Origin: Tetradesmus obliquus
Taxonomy: Eukaryota > Chlorophyta > Chlorophyceae > Sphaeropleales > Scenedesmaceae
Direction of reading: 5' to 3'
DNA length: 64,000 bases
NCBI GenBank assembly: GCA_030272155.1
Contig: CP126196.1
Span: 1,178,001-1,242,000 of the forward strand
Shown here: positions 34,641 to 47,602 of the stretch, in pieces
How the letters are laid out: the number at the start of each line of letters is the position of its first letter
Position numbering within the stretch: the stretch's first letter is position 1
Made by a program: the position numbers and the translations under genes
The notes under the pieces: model-generated
What the model was told of the DNA's origin: nothing
What the model saw: the letters and a program-made list of their open reading frames with translations, nothing else
Databases searched by the model: none

Positions 34641-37628
34641 TCAGCTGCTGCCACCATGCCCTGCGCCTGTAGTCTCCTTTCCAGCAGCACCAATGTCAGC
34701 AGCTGCAACAGCTGCCGCATTACCACCGCTGCCGCTCCCTGCAGCTGCAAAGCAAGATGCAACAGGGGCAGTTGCTTCCATGTCTGCAGATTCATGAGCA
34801 GCCGCATTGCCACTGCCAGCAGCTGCTGGGCTAGCAGCACCACCAACGCTGTCACCCGTCGCTGCAGCTGCATCACCAGCAGCTGCCCCAGCACCGGCAC
34901 TGCCGGTTGCTGCGGCAGCAACACCACTGCAAGCAGCTGCAGCAGCAGCACTGCCAGAAGCGCTGCCAGCAGCTGCGGCAGGCGCTGCAGGTAAGGCATC
35001 TGCTGCGGCGCAGGAGCTGGCAGCTGCCGCAGGTGCTGCATTGCTGGCAGCAGCAGCTGCCTGTGGCTGCGCTGACTGCTGCTTTTTCGCCTGTGATTGT
35101 TGCTGCTGCTGCTGCTGCTTCATCTGCTGCTGCTTAGCCTGTAGCTGCTGCTGCAGCTGCTGCTGGAGCGGCAGCGGCACCACCAGCTGCAGCACTGCCC
35201 CTCCCTCAGCTGCAGCGGCCACCTCCTGCACCACACCCAGCACCTCACACAAGCCCAGCGCGGCCTCAAACAGACTGGGCACAGCCGCCGCTGCTGCTCC
35301 TGCTGCTGCTGCTGCTGTAGCATCAGCGCCATTATCAGCGCCAGCCTGGCTGTTCCCAGGCCCTGCCAGCAGCAGCTGAAGCTGCGCCCGGCTTGTGCCG
35401 CCAGCTGATGGGCTGCCGGCCCCAGCCTGCTGCTGCTGCTGCTGCTGCTGTGCCAGCGCATCCACCACTGCCGCAGCGCTGCTCCACAGCGCCTCATCCA
35501 GTGCAGCCAGCTGCTTGCCAGCCGCCGACAGCTGCAGAGCCCCAGTGGTGCTGCCTCGTGTGGCTGCCAGCAGCCCACCTTGCAGCAGCCTTGCAATCAC
35601 ACCTGGCACAGCGCCAGCAGTGCAGCTGCCTAGGGCCCGTGCTGCTGCCTGGCGCATCAGCTGCTCCAGCACTAGCACCTGCAGGCCTGAGGGCCACTCA
35701 CCCAGGAAGTGCAGCGCATCCCTGCAGGACAAAAAAGTGCAGGACAACAAAGTGCAGGGACATATGCTTTGAGAGGTTTGGGGCAGATGGATGCGCGTCC
35801 CTGCAGGAAACAATGTGCAGTTTGGTTTAGGATGTATCAGGTGTGTGGGGCACCAGTACTAGCACCTGCAGGCCTGAGGGCCATTCGCCGAGGAAGTGTA
35901 GCGCATCTGCAGGGCAACAGCATGCAGTGTGGTTTAGGATGTGTCATATGGGTGGGGCACCAGCACTTGCAGGCCTGAGGGCCATTCGCCCAAAAAGTGC
36001 AGCACGTCCCTGCAAAGAGAAGAGACATGAAAGTGCAGTGTGGTTGAGGAGTTGGGTATGAGGGACATGCAATGCTGAACGCTTAGTCAGCAGTCATGCG
36101 TCAGTACTTGTGGAGGTGTCGCTGCTTGTGATGGTGCTCCAAAGCAGGCATTGTCTGTCCTGTTTCAATCACAGCAAGGGGCACCGCAGGCAGCCTCACC
36201 TCGTCAGTTGCAGCGCCTCTCGTGCTGCAGCAACAGCGGGCGGCACCACAGCACCACTAGCAGCAGCAGCTGGCATGCCGCTCTTGCTGCTAGCTGGCCT
36301 CTGCACTCCTGCTGCAGCCGCATCAGCACGCGCAAGGCTTGCTGCTGCTGCTGCTGCTGCTGCTGGTCGGTCATTCGGCTGTTTGTTTGCAGCAGAACCG
36401 CCTGTGTGTGCAGGTGATGCTGTGTGAGCTGCCTGCTGCTCTGCTGCCGCCTTGGCAGCAGCAGCAGCAGCAGCAGCTACACCCCCAGAAAGGACTGTCT
36501 TAGGCCTGGGGACCTTAAAGCCTTCAGCATCTGACACTGCTGGGGCTACAGTAGGTGCTGTTGCTGCTGCTGCTGCTGCTGCTGGTGGTGGTGGAGCAGC
36601 ACCAGGCACAGCCTCAGCAGATGTAGCAGCCGCAGCTGCTGGTACGGATGGTGACAGCTGCGCAATGGCAGCCGCAGCACCAGCAGCAGCAGCAGCAGCA
36701 GGTGCGCCGCCACCCGCCGCCACCGCTGCTGCAGTGGAAGCAGCAGCAGCTGGTGGCAGCTCTGCAAAGGTTGTTCCTGAAGGCACTGGAGCTGGCAGCA
36801 CTGCACCTGCAGCAGCAACCGCTGCATCAGCAGCTGCTGCAGCTGCTGCCAATGCTGCTGCCTGCTGGGGTGAGGCCTCTGGCAGTAGCTTCCCTAGCTG
36901 CAGGTGCCACGTCAGCAGCTGCAGCAGCTGCTGCAGCTGCTGCTGCCAGGCTCTGTGCAGCTCCCCTTGATCCCCACCGCTGCTGCTGCTGCCGCCGACA
37001 GCACCCAAGCTGCCGGCCCTGGCGATGTTAGACAGCGCTGGCACCAGCTGCTGCTGCCGCAGCAGGTGCTGCCTGCTGTGCTGCTGCACCACCGCCAGTG
37101 CAAGCTCTAGCTGTTGCTGCTGCTGCTGCAGCTCTGCCCCTAGCTGCATCGACTCCTGCTCCAGCTGCTGCAAGCGCAGCAGCGCATCCGTCACCATACT
37201 GCTGCTGCTGCTGCTGCCACCGCTGCCAGCTAAGAGCGGACCAGCAGATGCGGTTGGGAGCTCTGCCTGGGGTACCGCTGCTGCAGCTGCTGCTGCGACA
37301 GGACCAGCAGCAGCAGGAAGGGCAGCAGGGGTCTGCTGTTGCGCTGCTGTGCCAGCTAGCGCTGCTGCAGCTGTCAGGTCCTTGCTGCCTGCTGCTGCAG
37401 CACGCAGCAGCTCCCTCAACTGGTTGCTGTTATGGCTCTGCTGACCTGTCAGTGCTGCTAGCGCTGCATCAGTGTCAGCACCAGCAGCAGCACCAGGAGC
37501 AGGAGCAGCACGAGAAGCAGGAGCAGCAGCTGCAGCGGCGGCCGCGGCGCTGGATCCTTCTCTGCTGAGTATGCCTGATCCTGCCAAGCCCTTGTGGCGC
37601 TTGCTGTCACTACCAGGGTCTGCAGGCC

Positions 37629-37663
<35 letters not shown>

Positions 37664-38593
37664 AAAAGCATGCTGGCTTTGCCGCTGTTGTGCCGTGCCA
37701 GCTGCTGCTGCTGCCCTGCAGGCACTGCAGCTGTTGCTGCTGGCCAGTTCAAGCTGTCATGCCTCGCTGCAGACTGCACATCAGAAAAGCTGCGCTTGAC
37801 CCCCGCCAGGCCCCCAGCAACTGCTGCTGCCCTGGCCGCCACTGCTGCTGTAACATCGGACTGACTCCGGCGCCCTGCCAACCCCACCTCCCATGCTGCG
37901 GTGCCACGGCTGCCACCACTAATGCTCAGACTCTCCTGGCGGCCGACTCCTCCGCTACTGCTGCCGCCGCCGCTGCTGCTGGCCGCTCTGGCGGCTGCTG
38001 CTGCTGCAGCTGCTGCACCACAATGCTCCTCAGCCCACTCCAGCATCCTCACTGCCAGGTCATTGAAAGAAATCGCCTGCCCAGTAGCAGCAGCCCCCGC
38101 AGCGCTGCTTGCTAGGAAGGCAGACACAAACTCTGCCGGGTTGACTCCAGTTGCGCCAGCGGCGGTGGCAGCAGCAGCAGCGGCAGCTGTCAGCTGCTGG
38201 AATTGGCTGGGCAGCCCTTGCTCGCTGAGCTGGCCCAGCTGCTGCTGAGCTGCTTGCCGCAGCAGCTGCTGCTCCCGCTGCTGCTCCTGCTGCTGCTCCT
38301 GCTGCTGCTGCTCCTGCTGCTGCTCCTGCTGCTGCTGCTGCTGTGCGGCAGTGCTATGTGTGCGCAGCTGCTGCCGCTGCTCCTGCTGCCGATGCGAGAA
38401 GCTAACATCAGAAGGCGTGTGCTGTTGCAGTTGCTCTTGCTGCTGCTGTGGCTGCTTCTGCGGCTGTTTGTGATTGGGCAGCGCGAAAGTGGTGCTTGCC
38501 TTGCCATTGGCTGCTTGCTGCAGCTGCAGCAACGCTAGCAGTATCTGCCGCGCACCTGCTGTGCCTTGCTGCTGCAGCTGCTCAAGCTCTAAT

Positions 38594-38635
<42 letters not shown>

Positions 38636-40599
38636 AGGAGCTGGTGCTGCTGCTGCTGCAGCTGTTGAAGTTGCTGTTGCTGCTGCTGGAGCTGCTGCTG
38701 TAGCAACGTGTCCTGTTGTGGAGGCTTTGGCTGCTGCTGCTGCTGCTGCTGTTGTGATGATTGCTTCATGGCCGCAGCACCTTGTGACATCCTCAGCTCC
38801 TTCACCAGCAGTGCCATCAAGTCCGTTGCTGCCTCTGGCGGCTGCTGCTGCTGCTGCTGCTGCTGCTCATGCTGCAGCTGTGGCTGCTTACGCTTTAAGC
38901 ATGGCTGAGCAAGTTTTGGCGATGCTGCAGCTCCCGGCTGGCTACCTGCAACGGCAGCATCAGCAGCAGCAGCTGCTGCTGCCACCTTGTCTGTTGTATC
39001 GCCTGCCGGCAGCAGCTTGGCGTTGCTCAAGATCTGCTGCAGATCATTCTGCCATTGCTGCTGCTGTTGCTGCTGCTGAGCTGCAGCTGCAACTGACTGC
39101 TGCAACTGCAGCTGCTGACTGACATCTGATGCCTGCTTTTGTAACACAGCAACATTGGACCGCTGCCTGTGCAGTGCAGCAACATTGGACGGCTGCTTGT
39201 GCAGTGCAGCAACATTGGGCGAATGCTTGTGTAGCTGCAGTATAGCTGCTTTTGACGGTTGCTTGACGAGCCCTCCTGCTGCTGCTGTGCCTGCTGCCCC
39301 ACCTGCTGCTGCCGCTTCTGCTGCTTCTGCACTTCTCAAGGGTGCTTCAGCGACACCTGACAGCTGCCGGCTTGCACTGAACACTGGCTGCTTGCTAGGA
39401 GTGTGCCGGAACAGCTGCAACTTGCGCGGAGGCGAGCGCTCCCTGGCTGCAGCACCTGCGCGCTGCTGCTGCAGCTGCTGCTGCTGCTGCTGCTGCTGTT
39501 TTGCCTGTGCTTCTTGCAGCAGCTTCTTCAGCTGCTGCTGCTGTTGCTGCTGGTGGTGGGGAGCTGCTTGCAGTAGCGGCTGCTGCTGATGTGCTGCTTG
39601 CTGCAGCAGCTGCAGCAGCACCGCAGAAGGATCCTGCAGGTGCACTGAGGAGCCGGCTGGTTGCTCTCTGCCATTGGCAGCTGGCTGCTGCAGCTGCTGC
39701 TGCTGCTGCTGCTGGTGGTGGTGGTTCAGCAGCTGCTGAAGCTCACCAGCAGCCTGCATGACGCCTGCTGCGCTTGCAGCCTGCGCACCTTCACCGGAAT
39801 CTGCTGCAGCAGTACGGCCAGCAGCAGCTGCAGCAGCTGCACCAGCTGCACCTTGCTGTGCAGGCGTCCCCGTTTCCTGCAAGCCTGCACTGCCGCGCAT
39901 TGCAGCTAGCACAGCTGCCAGGCCTGCTGCAGAGAAGGAGGCTCCTGCAGCTGGCTTGGTCGCTGAACTGCTGCTGGGTGCTGCGCCGTGCACAGCCAGC
40001 AGAGTTGCGGCTGCGTCTCTGGCGCTTGCTGCTGCTGTTGCTGCTGCTGGTGTGGCTGCTGACCTGTCTGCTGCAGAAGCTGACACGGTAAAGTGTTGGC
40101 CAGCGCTAGCTGCTGCAGGCGCCGCTCTAGTTGTTGCCTCAGGGGGCACATCGCTGCTCTTATGGAGCTGCTGGATCTGCTGCAACACCTTGCGCAGCAG
40201 CTGCAGCTCTGCCGTGTCAACTGCTGAGCCACCAGCTGCTGCTGCTGCTGCTGCTGCCACCGCGGCTGTGATTGACGCCTGCTGCCGTCCTACGGTCTTG
40301 TTTGCTGCCTCAATTGCTGCTGCTCGTGCCTGGAACGCGTCACCATGGGATCTGTTTGCTCTGTCCTCTGGCCTGTTGTTGCTCTTGCAGGAAAGCAAGT
40401 GGCTGCCGCCTTCCTGCAAGCCGTCGTCTGCGTCTAACTTACTGCGCTTTGCTTCTGTTGCAAGATGGCCAATGGAGGTGGCCAGCAAAGTAGACCACTC
40501 AAGCTGCTCCTGCTGCTGTTGATCCAGCTCTGCGCTGCTGCGCTTTCTGCCAACTGCGTTGGCGAGTGCTGCTGCCTCTGTTGCAGCTTGTAAATCCAT
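34641..40599 (-). CDS. Giant Gln/Ala-rich protein, unknown family
   Basis: Two exons in phase: 40599-36200 (1466 codons) and 35721-34641; about 1826 aa. It starts MDLQAATEAAALANAVGRKR, with basic KRSKLD and KRSFSD segments that may be nuclear signals. Most of it is poly-Gln and poly-Ala with Leu- and Ser-rich spacers; the central part holds repeated NVAALHKQPS-type motifs (about residues 455-500). The only clearly ordered section is early in exon 2: DALHFLGEWPSGLQVLVLEQ, ARALGSCTAGAVPGVIARLL, then ALDEALWSSAAAVVDALA. It looks like a small helical domain, which I do not recognise. Composition suggests a transcriptional or RNA-granule protein (inference). Three copies of the start of exon 2 lie in tandem. 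Confidence 0.7.
35850..36009 (-). repeat. Two decoy copies of the start of exon 2 of the Q/A-rich gene
   Basis: On the - strand, 36009 to about 35961 and 35906 to about 35850 each follow a TGCAG acceptor and encode (D)VLHFLGEWPSGLQVLV or the near-identical ALHFLGEWPSGLQVLVL. They then diverge into GTGCCCCAC instead of the real exon's LEQLMRQ. The real exon starts at 35721. Spacing is about 103 and 185 bp. Confidence 0.85.
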
Positions 40600-42976
40600 G
40601 CTGGATGCTCGTAGGATGATTTTAATAAGGTCGCAGGGCAGGGCCTACATGCTGTACATGGTTTCAGGCGCTTCCATTGGCTGCTGCTGCTTCAAGTGTG
40701 CTGCTGCATAATCACCAGGTGCTGTCGCTGCTGATGATGGCTGCTGGCTGGGAGCAAGCTCTCCTGCTGGCAGCAGCACCTTCGTTCAGGTGGTGACACA
40801 GCGATGCTGCTGCAGTATCAGGCTTTCACTCCGCTTGTGTGCACGAACCTGCGTGATTTGAACCAGTGCTGCTGTCGCGCAGCTTGCTGGACGCAGCCTC
40901 CTGTTATGATGTAAACCTTTTTTGACTAGGTCAATCAAATTAGTTGGGTGGAGCTGCCTTGCGAGCCCTACACAATCCAGATGCTCACTGCAGTGAGAGC
41001 CTTCACATGTCGAGCGTGCCCCCCACGATCTGCTGAGCCCGATGATCCATGGATATTAATGAAACCGTCAACAGCAATGTGACCGCTTGAGTAAAGTGCG
41101 AACACCAGGCAAAGCACACTGTCAGTCTCGCCAGGAAGCACTCAGCCGTATTTGAGTCGGCCCCGACAAACCCGATGAGTACATACAATCCAAAAAACTA
41201 TCATCAAGCGATTCACACTGATACGCGAGTGTCGAGTCGACACCTGCACCGCACTGACACGCTACTGACACACCGGAAGGTTGGGACCCTGCTGTGCTGT
41301 TCGGGCGGTGAAGTTCACCCCACCGATGGTGAGGTGCGTTCTGGCCTACTCGAAGACATCATAAGAAACTTTGACATTTGAAATTATAGCGGACTTTCTC
41401 AGCACGACTTCATGCGCCATGGCAGCTGCAGCTTGTCCTGCCACCATGGGCCATGATGGCCCATCACGGTGATGGCACAACAGAATAATTTCGCTTGCCT
41501 GCCCCAGTTGATGCACAGTCAGCAATCCAACGGCGTCCTCTGCTGTTTCTTCTAGCTCAATGTCTGTACACTTGCAGAATTGCAGCCGAGGCCAGATAGA
41601 TAGATAGAGGGGTTACACGGTGTGTTCATGCGGCATACGCCACCACAGACACCTGGTAAAATAGGAAGCTGCAAGCAGCTCAGCTCGGGCTGTCACTCTG
41701 AGGTTTTAACCCCAGAAAAACCTCTGTGCGTAAGGTATGGCATTGGTTATGCTAGCATAACCGTCTTCCTTACGACACGCAATTTGGCCGAGGCCAGTGG
41801 ATTGCTGGCTGTCCAATGAATGTGAAGTTGACATTGCGGTGTTCAGTTGGTTTGAGCTGTTGGCCGCAAGCACGTACTGGCAAATTTGCAACACAGAAGT
41901 CTGACCGTGAGACATGCGTCTCAGAGATATTTCTGCGCAGCAAGCAGAGTGCGGAATCGGCATGCAAGACAGCCAGCACACCACTGTGACAGTCAGGCAG
42001 GAAAACATCCTGCAAGCCTTTTAAAGTGTCGGAATCTACTGTACCCTAGATACTGCAATCTACAGTGTCATGGGCCCAAATACAAGGCATGAGGGGACAA
42101 CGAGCCACTGCATCTACTGAACACTGCATCTGCATCTTGCAGCAACGCAAGAACCAAGGCTAGTGTAACAATGAAGGCACAACAGCAGGGCAGCGCCGCT
42201 GCGTGCTTGTGGGGGGATCATCTATCACGCTGGTGCTTCAGGTTCAAACACAACCACTGTGTTGCAGGGTGTCAATCAATGTCAGCGACCTGGTAATATT
42301 CACCAAGCGCCGGGTGTGCAACCATCAATGGCAACAGATGTACTGCATACCTTGCAAAGCCATGTCTACACGCACAGTACAACAGCAGCATTGCATCCTC
42401 TCACTATGCCGTCATCTACAAAGCAGGCTCCAGCCTATGAACTCGCCAATCAACAATCAATCACCGTCTCCCGTTGCTGCTTGCTCAAAACATCCATCAT
42501 ACTCATGATGTCCTTCTGCCGATAGCAAGCAGGATGCTTGCTGCATGCTTGACTTGCAGCGCAAGCAGTTGACAGGCCACCACACCAGCTGCATGTGTGT
42601 TCTGCCGCTCACCAGTCTATACTACACCACAGGATTGGCAGTTGGGTTTGTGGGCAACCTAGTAGAGTTGGCCTAACCGGGTACCTTTTGTTTCTAGTTG
42701 GCCCCCCATGCCAGCTCTGTCTCACATGCAGGAGCGCTGCCCTGCTGGTTGAACTGCTTTGTCTGTGCAGCCAAGCCTCAGCCACGCTGCGGTCTGCTGC
42801 TGCTCTTCAACGCTGCCGCCTGATGCCGCTCGCCAAGGCTGCGGCCTGATGCCATGGCGCGCTGCTGCTCTTCACCGCTGCCACCTGCTGGCGCTCCTTT
42901 TAATGCTGCCGCCTGCTGCCGCTCCTTTTAACGCTGCCGCCTGCTGCCGCTCTTCGCTGCTGCCTGCTGCTGCCAC
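40600..42976. other. Intergenic region, promoter side of the Q/A-rich gene
   Basis: No supported gene. TTATTAAAAT (- strand, about 40621-40630) is a weak TATA-like element 20-30 bp from the ATG of the Q/A-rich gene. A short GATAGATAGATAGA run is at about 41597. The last 200 bp holds the CTG-rich repeat next to the F-box gene. Confidence 0.4.
42780..42970 (+). repeat. CTGCCGCCTG-type ~28-bp repeat 3' of the F-box gene
   Basis: The unit GCTGCCGCCTGCTGCCGCTCCTTTTAA occurs twice almost exactly near 42905-42960, with looser copies from about 42790 (CTGCCGCCTGATGCCGCTC). It sits just beyond the stop codon, probably in the 3' UTR. Confidence 0.6.
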
Positions 42977-45106
42977 TCACCACAGCCGCATGCCGCTGCT
43001 GCTGCCCCTTCCAGCCGTGCTGCCCTCCGCATCCTCCAGGTCGCTGCTGCCTGCTGCTCCCACCAGCTGCTGCCAGAGCTGCTGCTGCACCACATCCCTG
43101 GCGCTGACCTTGCACAGAAGCTCAGGTGTGATCTGTCGCCAGCTGCTGACCCCAGGCACCTTCATAGGGTACTGCCACACCTCAGCCCCCGGCCACAGGT
43201 CACGCAGCGCACTGATCACAACATGCGCAGGCGCCCGCACATACTGCGGCTGCCCAGCCTGCCCTAAAGCAGCTGCGCTGCTGCTGCTGGGTGCGGCTGC
43301 CGGTCCCGCCTGGTCCCTGACACGCGCAGTATCTGACATTGCAGTGCTGCTGCTGCCTGGCTGCTGCTGTTGGGTGCCCGCTGGATTCGTGCCTGCAGCT
43401 GCAGTGGCTGCAGCCTTGCGCTGGGGCAGCGGCTCCTCCAGCAAAATGCTGTGTGCTAACACACCAGGGTCAGCAGCACGCGCCAGCACCTTGCTGTTGC
43501 GTAGCACCACGCGCATGCTGCTGGCAATATGCAGCTGCTGCGCGGGCCGCATCCCAGGCAGTGCAAGCAGCACCTCCTGCACCTGCGCTGCGCTGTCGGG
43601 GCCTGGCTTGCCCAGGCTGACAAAACGTGACGTTATTAACACTTTCAAACTCTGCAGCTGGCTGAGTTCCTGCAAGCCGGGCAGCTCAAAGGTCTCACAG
43701 TGCTCACACTCCCAGGTGCCTAGCTGCAGCTCTAAGTAGCGCAGCTTCTTGCAGCTCTGCAGGGGTGCCAGATCAAAGTTTGCACTGGTGCACCAGCCCC
43801 CTGGGTCCTCAAATGTGAAGGCCTGCACAGTCAAGCTGCTGAGGCCAGCTACTGCTGCAATGCTGGCAGGCAGCCGGCTCACTGCGCGGATGGATGTGTC
43901 GGCTCGCAGCGTGAGCTTCACATCTGGGATGTGCCGGATGGGATCGAAGCCCATGCCTGGCAGGGATGCTGCTGCTGCTGAGTCCGCGACTGAGATGTCC
44001 AGGTGCTGCAGGTGCTGCAGGCCCCGCAGGAAGTTGGGCAGGCGGGGGAAGCCCAGAGGGGAGCTGTGCGGGAAAATGTCTTCTGGATTTGGCCCCATGA
44101 ATAGGCTGGTGAGGCGTGTGAGGCGTGAGAGGGACTCCAGCGGCTCTGTGGCAGCATACACGCTGGCATGGCTGCAGCGCAGCACCAGCGAGCGCAGCCG
44201 GGTGGCCTGTGTGCAGGGGGCGGCAGGGCAAGAGGATGCGGCGTTGTTGGGGTGTTGTGGGACTGTGTGAATGCGTCAAGCTGGAGGCGCCAGCACTGAG
44301 GGACACAGCTGTGCAACCAAGTATGTGCAGCATATGTAACTTGTTGACTTCCCAGATAACTGCTGTGGTTTTACTGTGAAAACCTGCAAGGGAAGCTCTG
44401 CGCATGCGCTGGCATCTGCTGCTATGCACTGGAGCAGGTGAAGCGCCCTGCTGGCTGGTGGGTAGTTGCAGCAGCTGATGCTTGACTGCTGCCACCAGTG
44501 GCCAAACCCTTCCTGCATGTGCTCTTCAGGTGGATCCAATCCATCAAACCTAGCCAAACCGCTCACCTGCGATCCCAGCTGGTCTGCGATTTTGTCCAGC
44601 GCGCTCGTCTGCCAGTCCTCGCCGGTCAGGTGCAGCTCGATCTCCCGCACGCTGTGAGGCACGCTGGGCATGGCCTCCAGCAGCGGAGCAGCGTCAGACG
44701 TGTTGAGCTGCAGCGATTGCAGGTTCGTGAGGCTCTTCAAGCTCTGCAATCCGCTGCTGCTGTCCACGGGCTGTGGCACGCTGGACATGGAAGTGAAGGC
44801 GAGCCGCTCCAGGCTGGGCATGCTTTCAAGCAGCGTGCCCGTAGCTGCTGCTGATGACCATGTTAAGTCCGCGCTTCGTGCCAGGCTCATCAGCGGGCAG
44901 GCAGCAGCCTGCATCTGTGCCGCGCCATCGGGCAGTGCCACATGCAGGTAGCTGGGTACATGCTGCTTCTGCAGCTTGACCTGCACCGCGTCCACCGTTG
45001 ACGCCTGCCTCCATGACTGACAGACACAAGCGAACCGACTGCGCTGCTTGATCGGCAGGAAGTGGAACACGCGGACTAAGGCCTCTTGCGGAAGCTCCTC
45101 TGCCAT
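42977..45106 (-). CDS. F-box protein with leucine-rich repeats
   Basis: Two exons in phase: 45106-44567 and 44206-42977; 589 aa. The F-box is at residues about 4-40: ELPQEALVRVFHFLPIKQRS followed by RFACVCQSWRQAS. Leu-rich repeats follow (SLKSLTNLQSLQL; LRGLQHLQHLDIS; LSQLQSLKVLI; KKLRYLELQL) to about residue 320. A low-complexity linker and a folded tail (VVISALRDLWPGAEVWQYP) end the protein. F-box proteins join SKP1/cullin-1 ubiquitin ligases and choose substrates through the repeats; the substrate is unknown. The start is the first ATG before the F-box. Confidence 0.85.
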
Positions 45107-45901
45107 GCTGCTCGAATCAGGCTGGCGATCTCCTCAATCATACATACAAGCTAAGGCGTCTTTTGTAAAAATGATAGGCTATGGTGGAACACCTGGATTG
45201 GTGGGTCTGGTCAGTTTCCAAAAGACCGCCAGCCGAGCCCGCCACAAATGGCTTGACAGTGACACTGCGTCGGCGATCAACACTATGAATGACAAGCTAG
45301 ATGATATCATACAGATCGAACGGCATAAAAGCTACCAGCACCGCTCCGAGAGGAAGTGCTTAGTCGACACCTCAACTGACACACTGTGCCACACGGATGT
45401 TCGGCAAACGATCTACCCCAATCCTGGCAACCACGCCAATTTAGTATAAAGAGTTGCAGGTCACACATTAGAAGCATAATGCAAGTCAGAACAGCTTGCA
45501 TGACCAAACACGCTGTAAGGGCCATGCTGAGTCTCAAGCTAGTTGATGGTCAAGATGAGGATTGCAATGCCTGCATGCTGCACAGCTGCAGCTGAAGCAT
45601 TGCTGTGTTTTCAACCGCAAATTTTGCCAGGTTCAAGTGGATCAGCGGCGCATATGTATGCAGACTGCATCTTGCCACACAAATGATGCAGTACTAGATA
45701 TAAAGACACAGGACAAGCAAAATGCAACCTCTCTGTCAACAGGTGGCCTGATACCCTACAGCATGTTGACCAACCATTTCACGACCACTGCCGCCTCAGT
45801 AAACCAGAAAACACATCTCGCCAACAACATGCACCTGCACAGCTACGTCCCCCCGATGGGTAAGTGCGGGGTATGGCATTGCTGCTGCAGGCGCAAACAG
45901 T
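45107..45901. other. Intergenic region
   Basis: This holds the promoter side of the F-box gene and the 3' flank of the SpoVS-like gene, both on the - strand. No gene or striking element was seen. Confidence 0.4.
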
Positions 45902-46687
45902 CTACTCCGCTGCCGCAAGGGGCACCACACACAGCCACATCTCATGTGCATGCCTGTGCTGCAGCCAGTGCTCTGCAGCCCTGTCAGCGCTGCTGTCTCC
46001 GATGCCATAAAACGCCGCGCCAAAGCCACCAACCGCCATCGACGCATCACTCTGCACTCTGCTGCCGCCATGATGGTGCTGCTGCTGCTGCTGCTCGCTC
46101 GCCCGGTGTGTTGCTGCTGCCGCCGCATCTGCTGTTGTTGCTGCTGCATGGCCCTGTGGCACAGCATGCACATGCTCATGTGCATGACCTGGCACTAACA
46201 AAACCCCAAAGCCCCTTGGCTGCTGCCCTGCAAGGAGCTGCCCTGCTGCTAGCCCAAGTGCTGTATATGCTACAGCATGTGCTGCAGGACTGCCTTTTAC
46301 ATGCATTGCCTCCACTGTACCTCTCTCCACAGCTCGCATCACACTACCACCCACACTGCTGGCATCTGCATGTGAGCCTACTCGCACACACTTCAGCCGC
46401 TGCTGTCCAAGCGCAGCGAGCAGCAATGCGCCAGTTGCGCTGCAGCTGCGGCCAGCAGCATCTATCAGCAGTGCTTGAGCACCACCACTGCTGGTGCCGC
46501 TGCTGTCGCGCCTGCTGGCTGCCGCAGCTGCAGCTGCTGAACTGCTGCTGCTGTTGGTACGCACGGTCACCCTTGCTGTGCCACTGCTGCTGCTGCTGCC
46601 TGTTGGCATCTGCCACTCCTCTGTGCTGCTCTCCATGGAGAACGGAAAGGTGCCATCCAAGAGGCTCATGCTGCTGGCACTCACACC

Positions 46688-46727
<40 letters not shown>

Positions 46728-47337
46728 TTGGTGGCATGAGCTGCTGCTACTGCTGAGTTAGCTCCAGCTGCCTCCTCAGCAAGCTGCTGCTGCTGCTGCT
46801 GCTGCCGTGGTGGTGGCTGCAGCATGCCGAGCAGCACCTCCAGCGGCACCACAGTCGTCCAAAACTTGAGTTCATCTACGCTGCAGTTGCCAGCATGCTG
46901 CCGCTGCTGCCCGGCTGGCGTCACCACTGTGCTGGCGCCTCCGCCGCCACTGCTGCTGCTGCTGCCGCCACCACCAGCACCTGCTGCTGCTGGTGCCTGT
47001 GGCCGCTCACAGTCTACTGGCTGCAGCAGCAGCAGGCTGCCTTGCTGCTCCTGCACCTGCCGCTGCTGCAGGAACAGCAGCAGGTGTGACAGTGCGCCCG
47101 CCTGTGACGCTAAGGATGACACATAGCAGCCTCCATCCTGCAGGATATGCCTCAGCAGCCTGTCTCGTGCCTTGTGAAGGTCTGCGCCTGCTGCTGAAGC
47201 CTGCAGCTGCAGATGGTAGTACTGCGCAGACAGCAGCTGCTGCTGCTGCTGTTTTGTTTGCTCAATTGCTTCTCCAGGAGTAGCTGTTGATGGTGCAGCT
47301 GCTAGGTGCGGCATACTGTCCTGCTCGCCCTCACTTG

Positions 47338-47389
<52 letters not shown>

Positions 47390-47602
47390 TCCCTGGCGGT
47401 GGTGGTGCTGCTGGTGATGCTGCAGGTGGCGCCGGTGGCGGTTGGCGTGGCGCTCATGAAAGACATGCTGCTGCTGCTGGCCCCTGCCCCTGCCTGGCTT
47501 GATACTGTGCTTGCTGTTGTTGCTGCTGCGCGGGCTGTCGCTGCTGCCTTCCTGCGAGCGCTTGTCCAGCTGCCACTGCATGTGCTCTATCTCCTCATCC
47601 AT
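45902..47602 (-). CDS. Ser/Gln-rich protein with SpoVS-like (Alba-fold) domain
   Basis: 566 codons from ATG 47602 (MDEEIEHMQWQLDKRSQ) to the stop at 45902. An acceptor (TGTGCAG) ends near 47683, so the 5' UTR is probably spliced. N-terminal 390 residues: His/Arg-rich, two long Ser runs, Gln-rich helices, and a conserved-looking DELKFWTTVVPLEVLLGML. From about 400: LKCVRVGSHADASSVGGSVM, then RGTVEAMHVKGSPAAHAVAY and FGVLLVP. This fits bacterial SpoVS (V.VG..ADA.SVAGAI...V..G..V...AIG..A...A.KA). A low-complexity insert of about 80 residues precedes the last strand (MWLCVVPL). SpoVS is an Alba-superfamily fold that may bind nucleic acid; the role here is unknown. No part was confirmed by alignment. 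Confidence 0.55.

Noticed and set aside
36452..40522. Several + strand frames of 130-250 codons rich in Ala, Cys or Leu
   Set aside because: All are complementary to the poly-Gln gene; CTG runs stay open in all frames.
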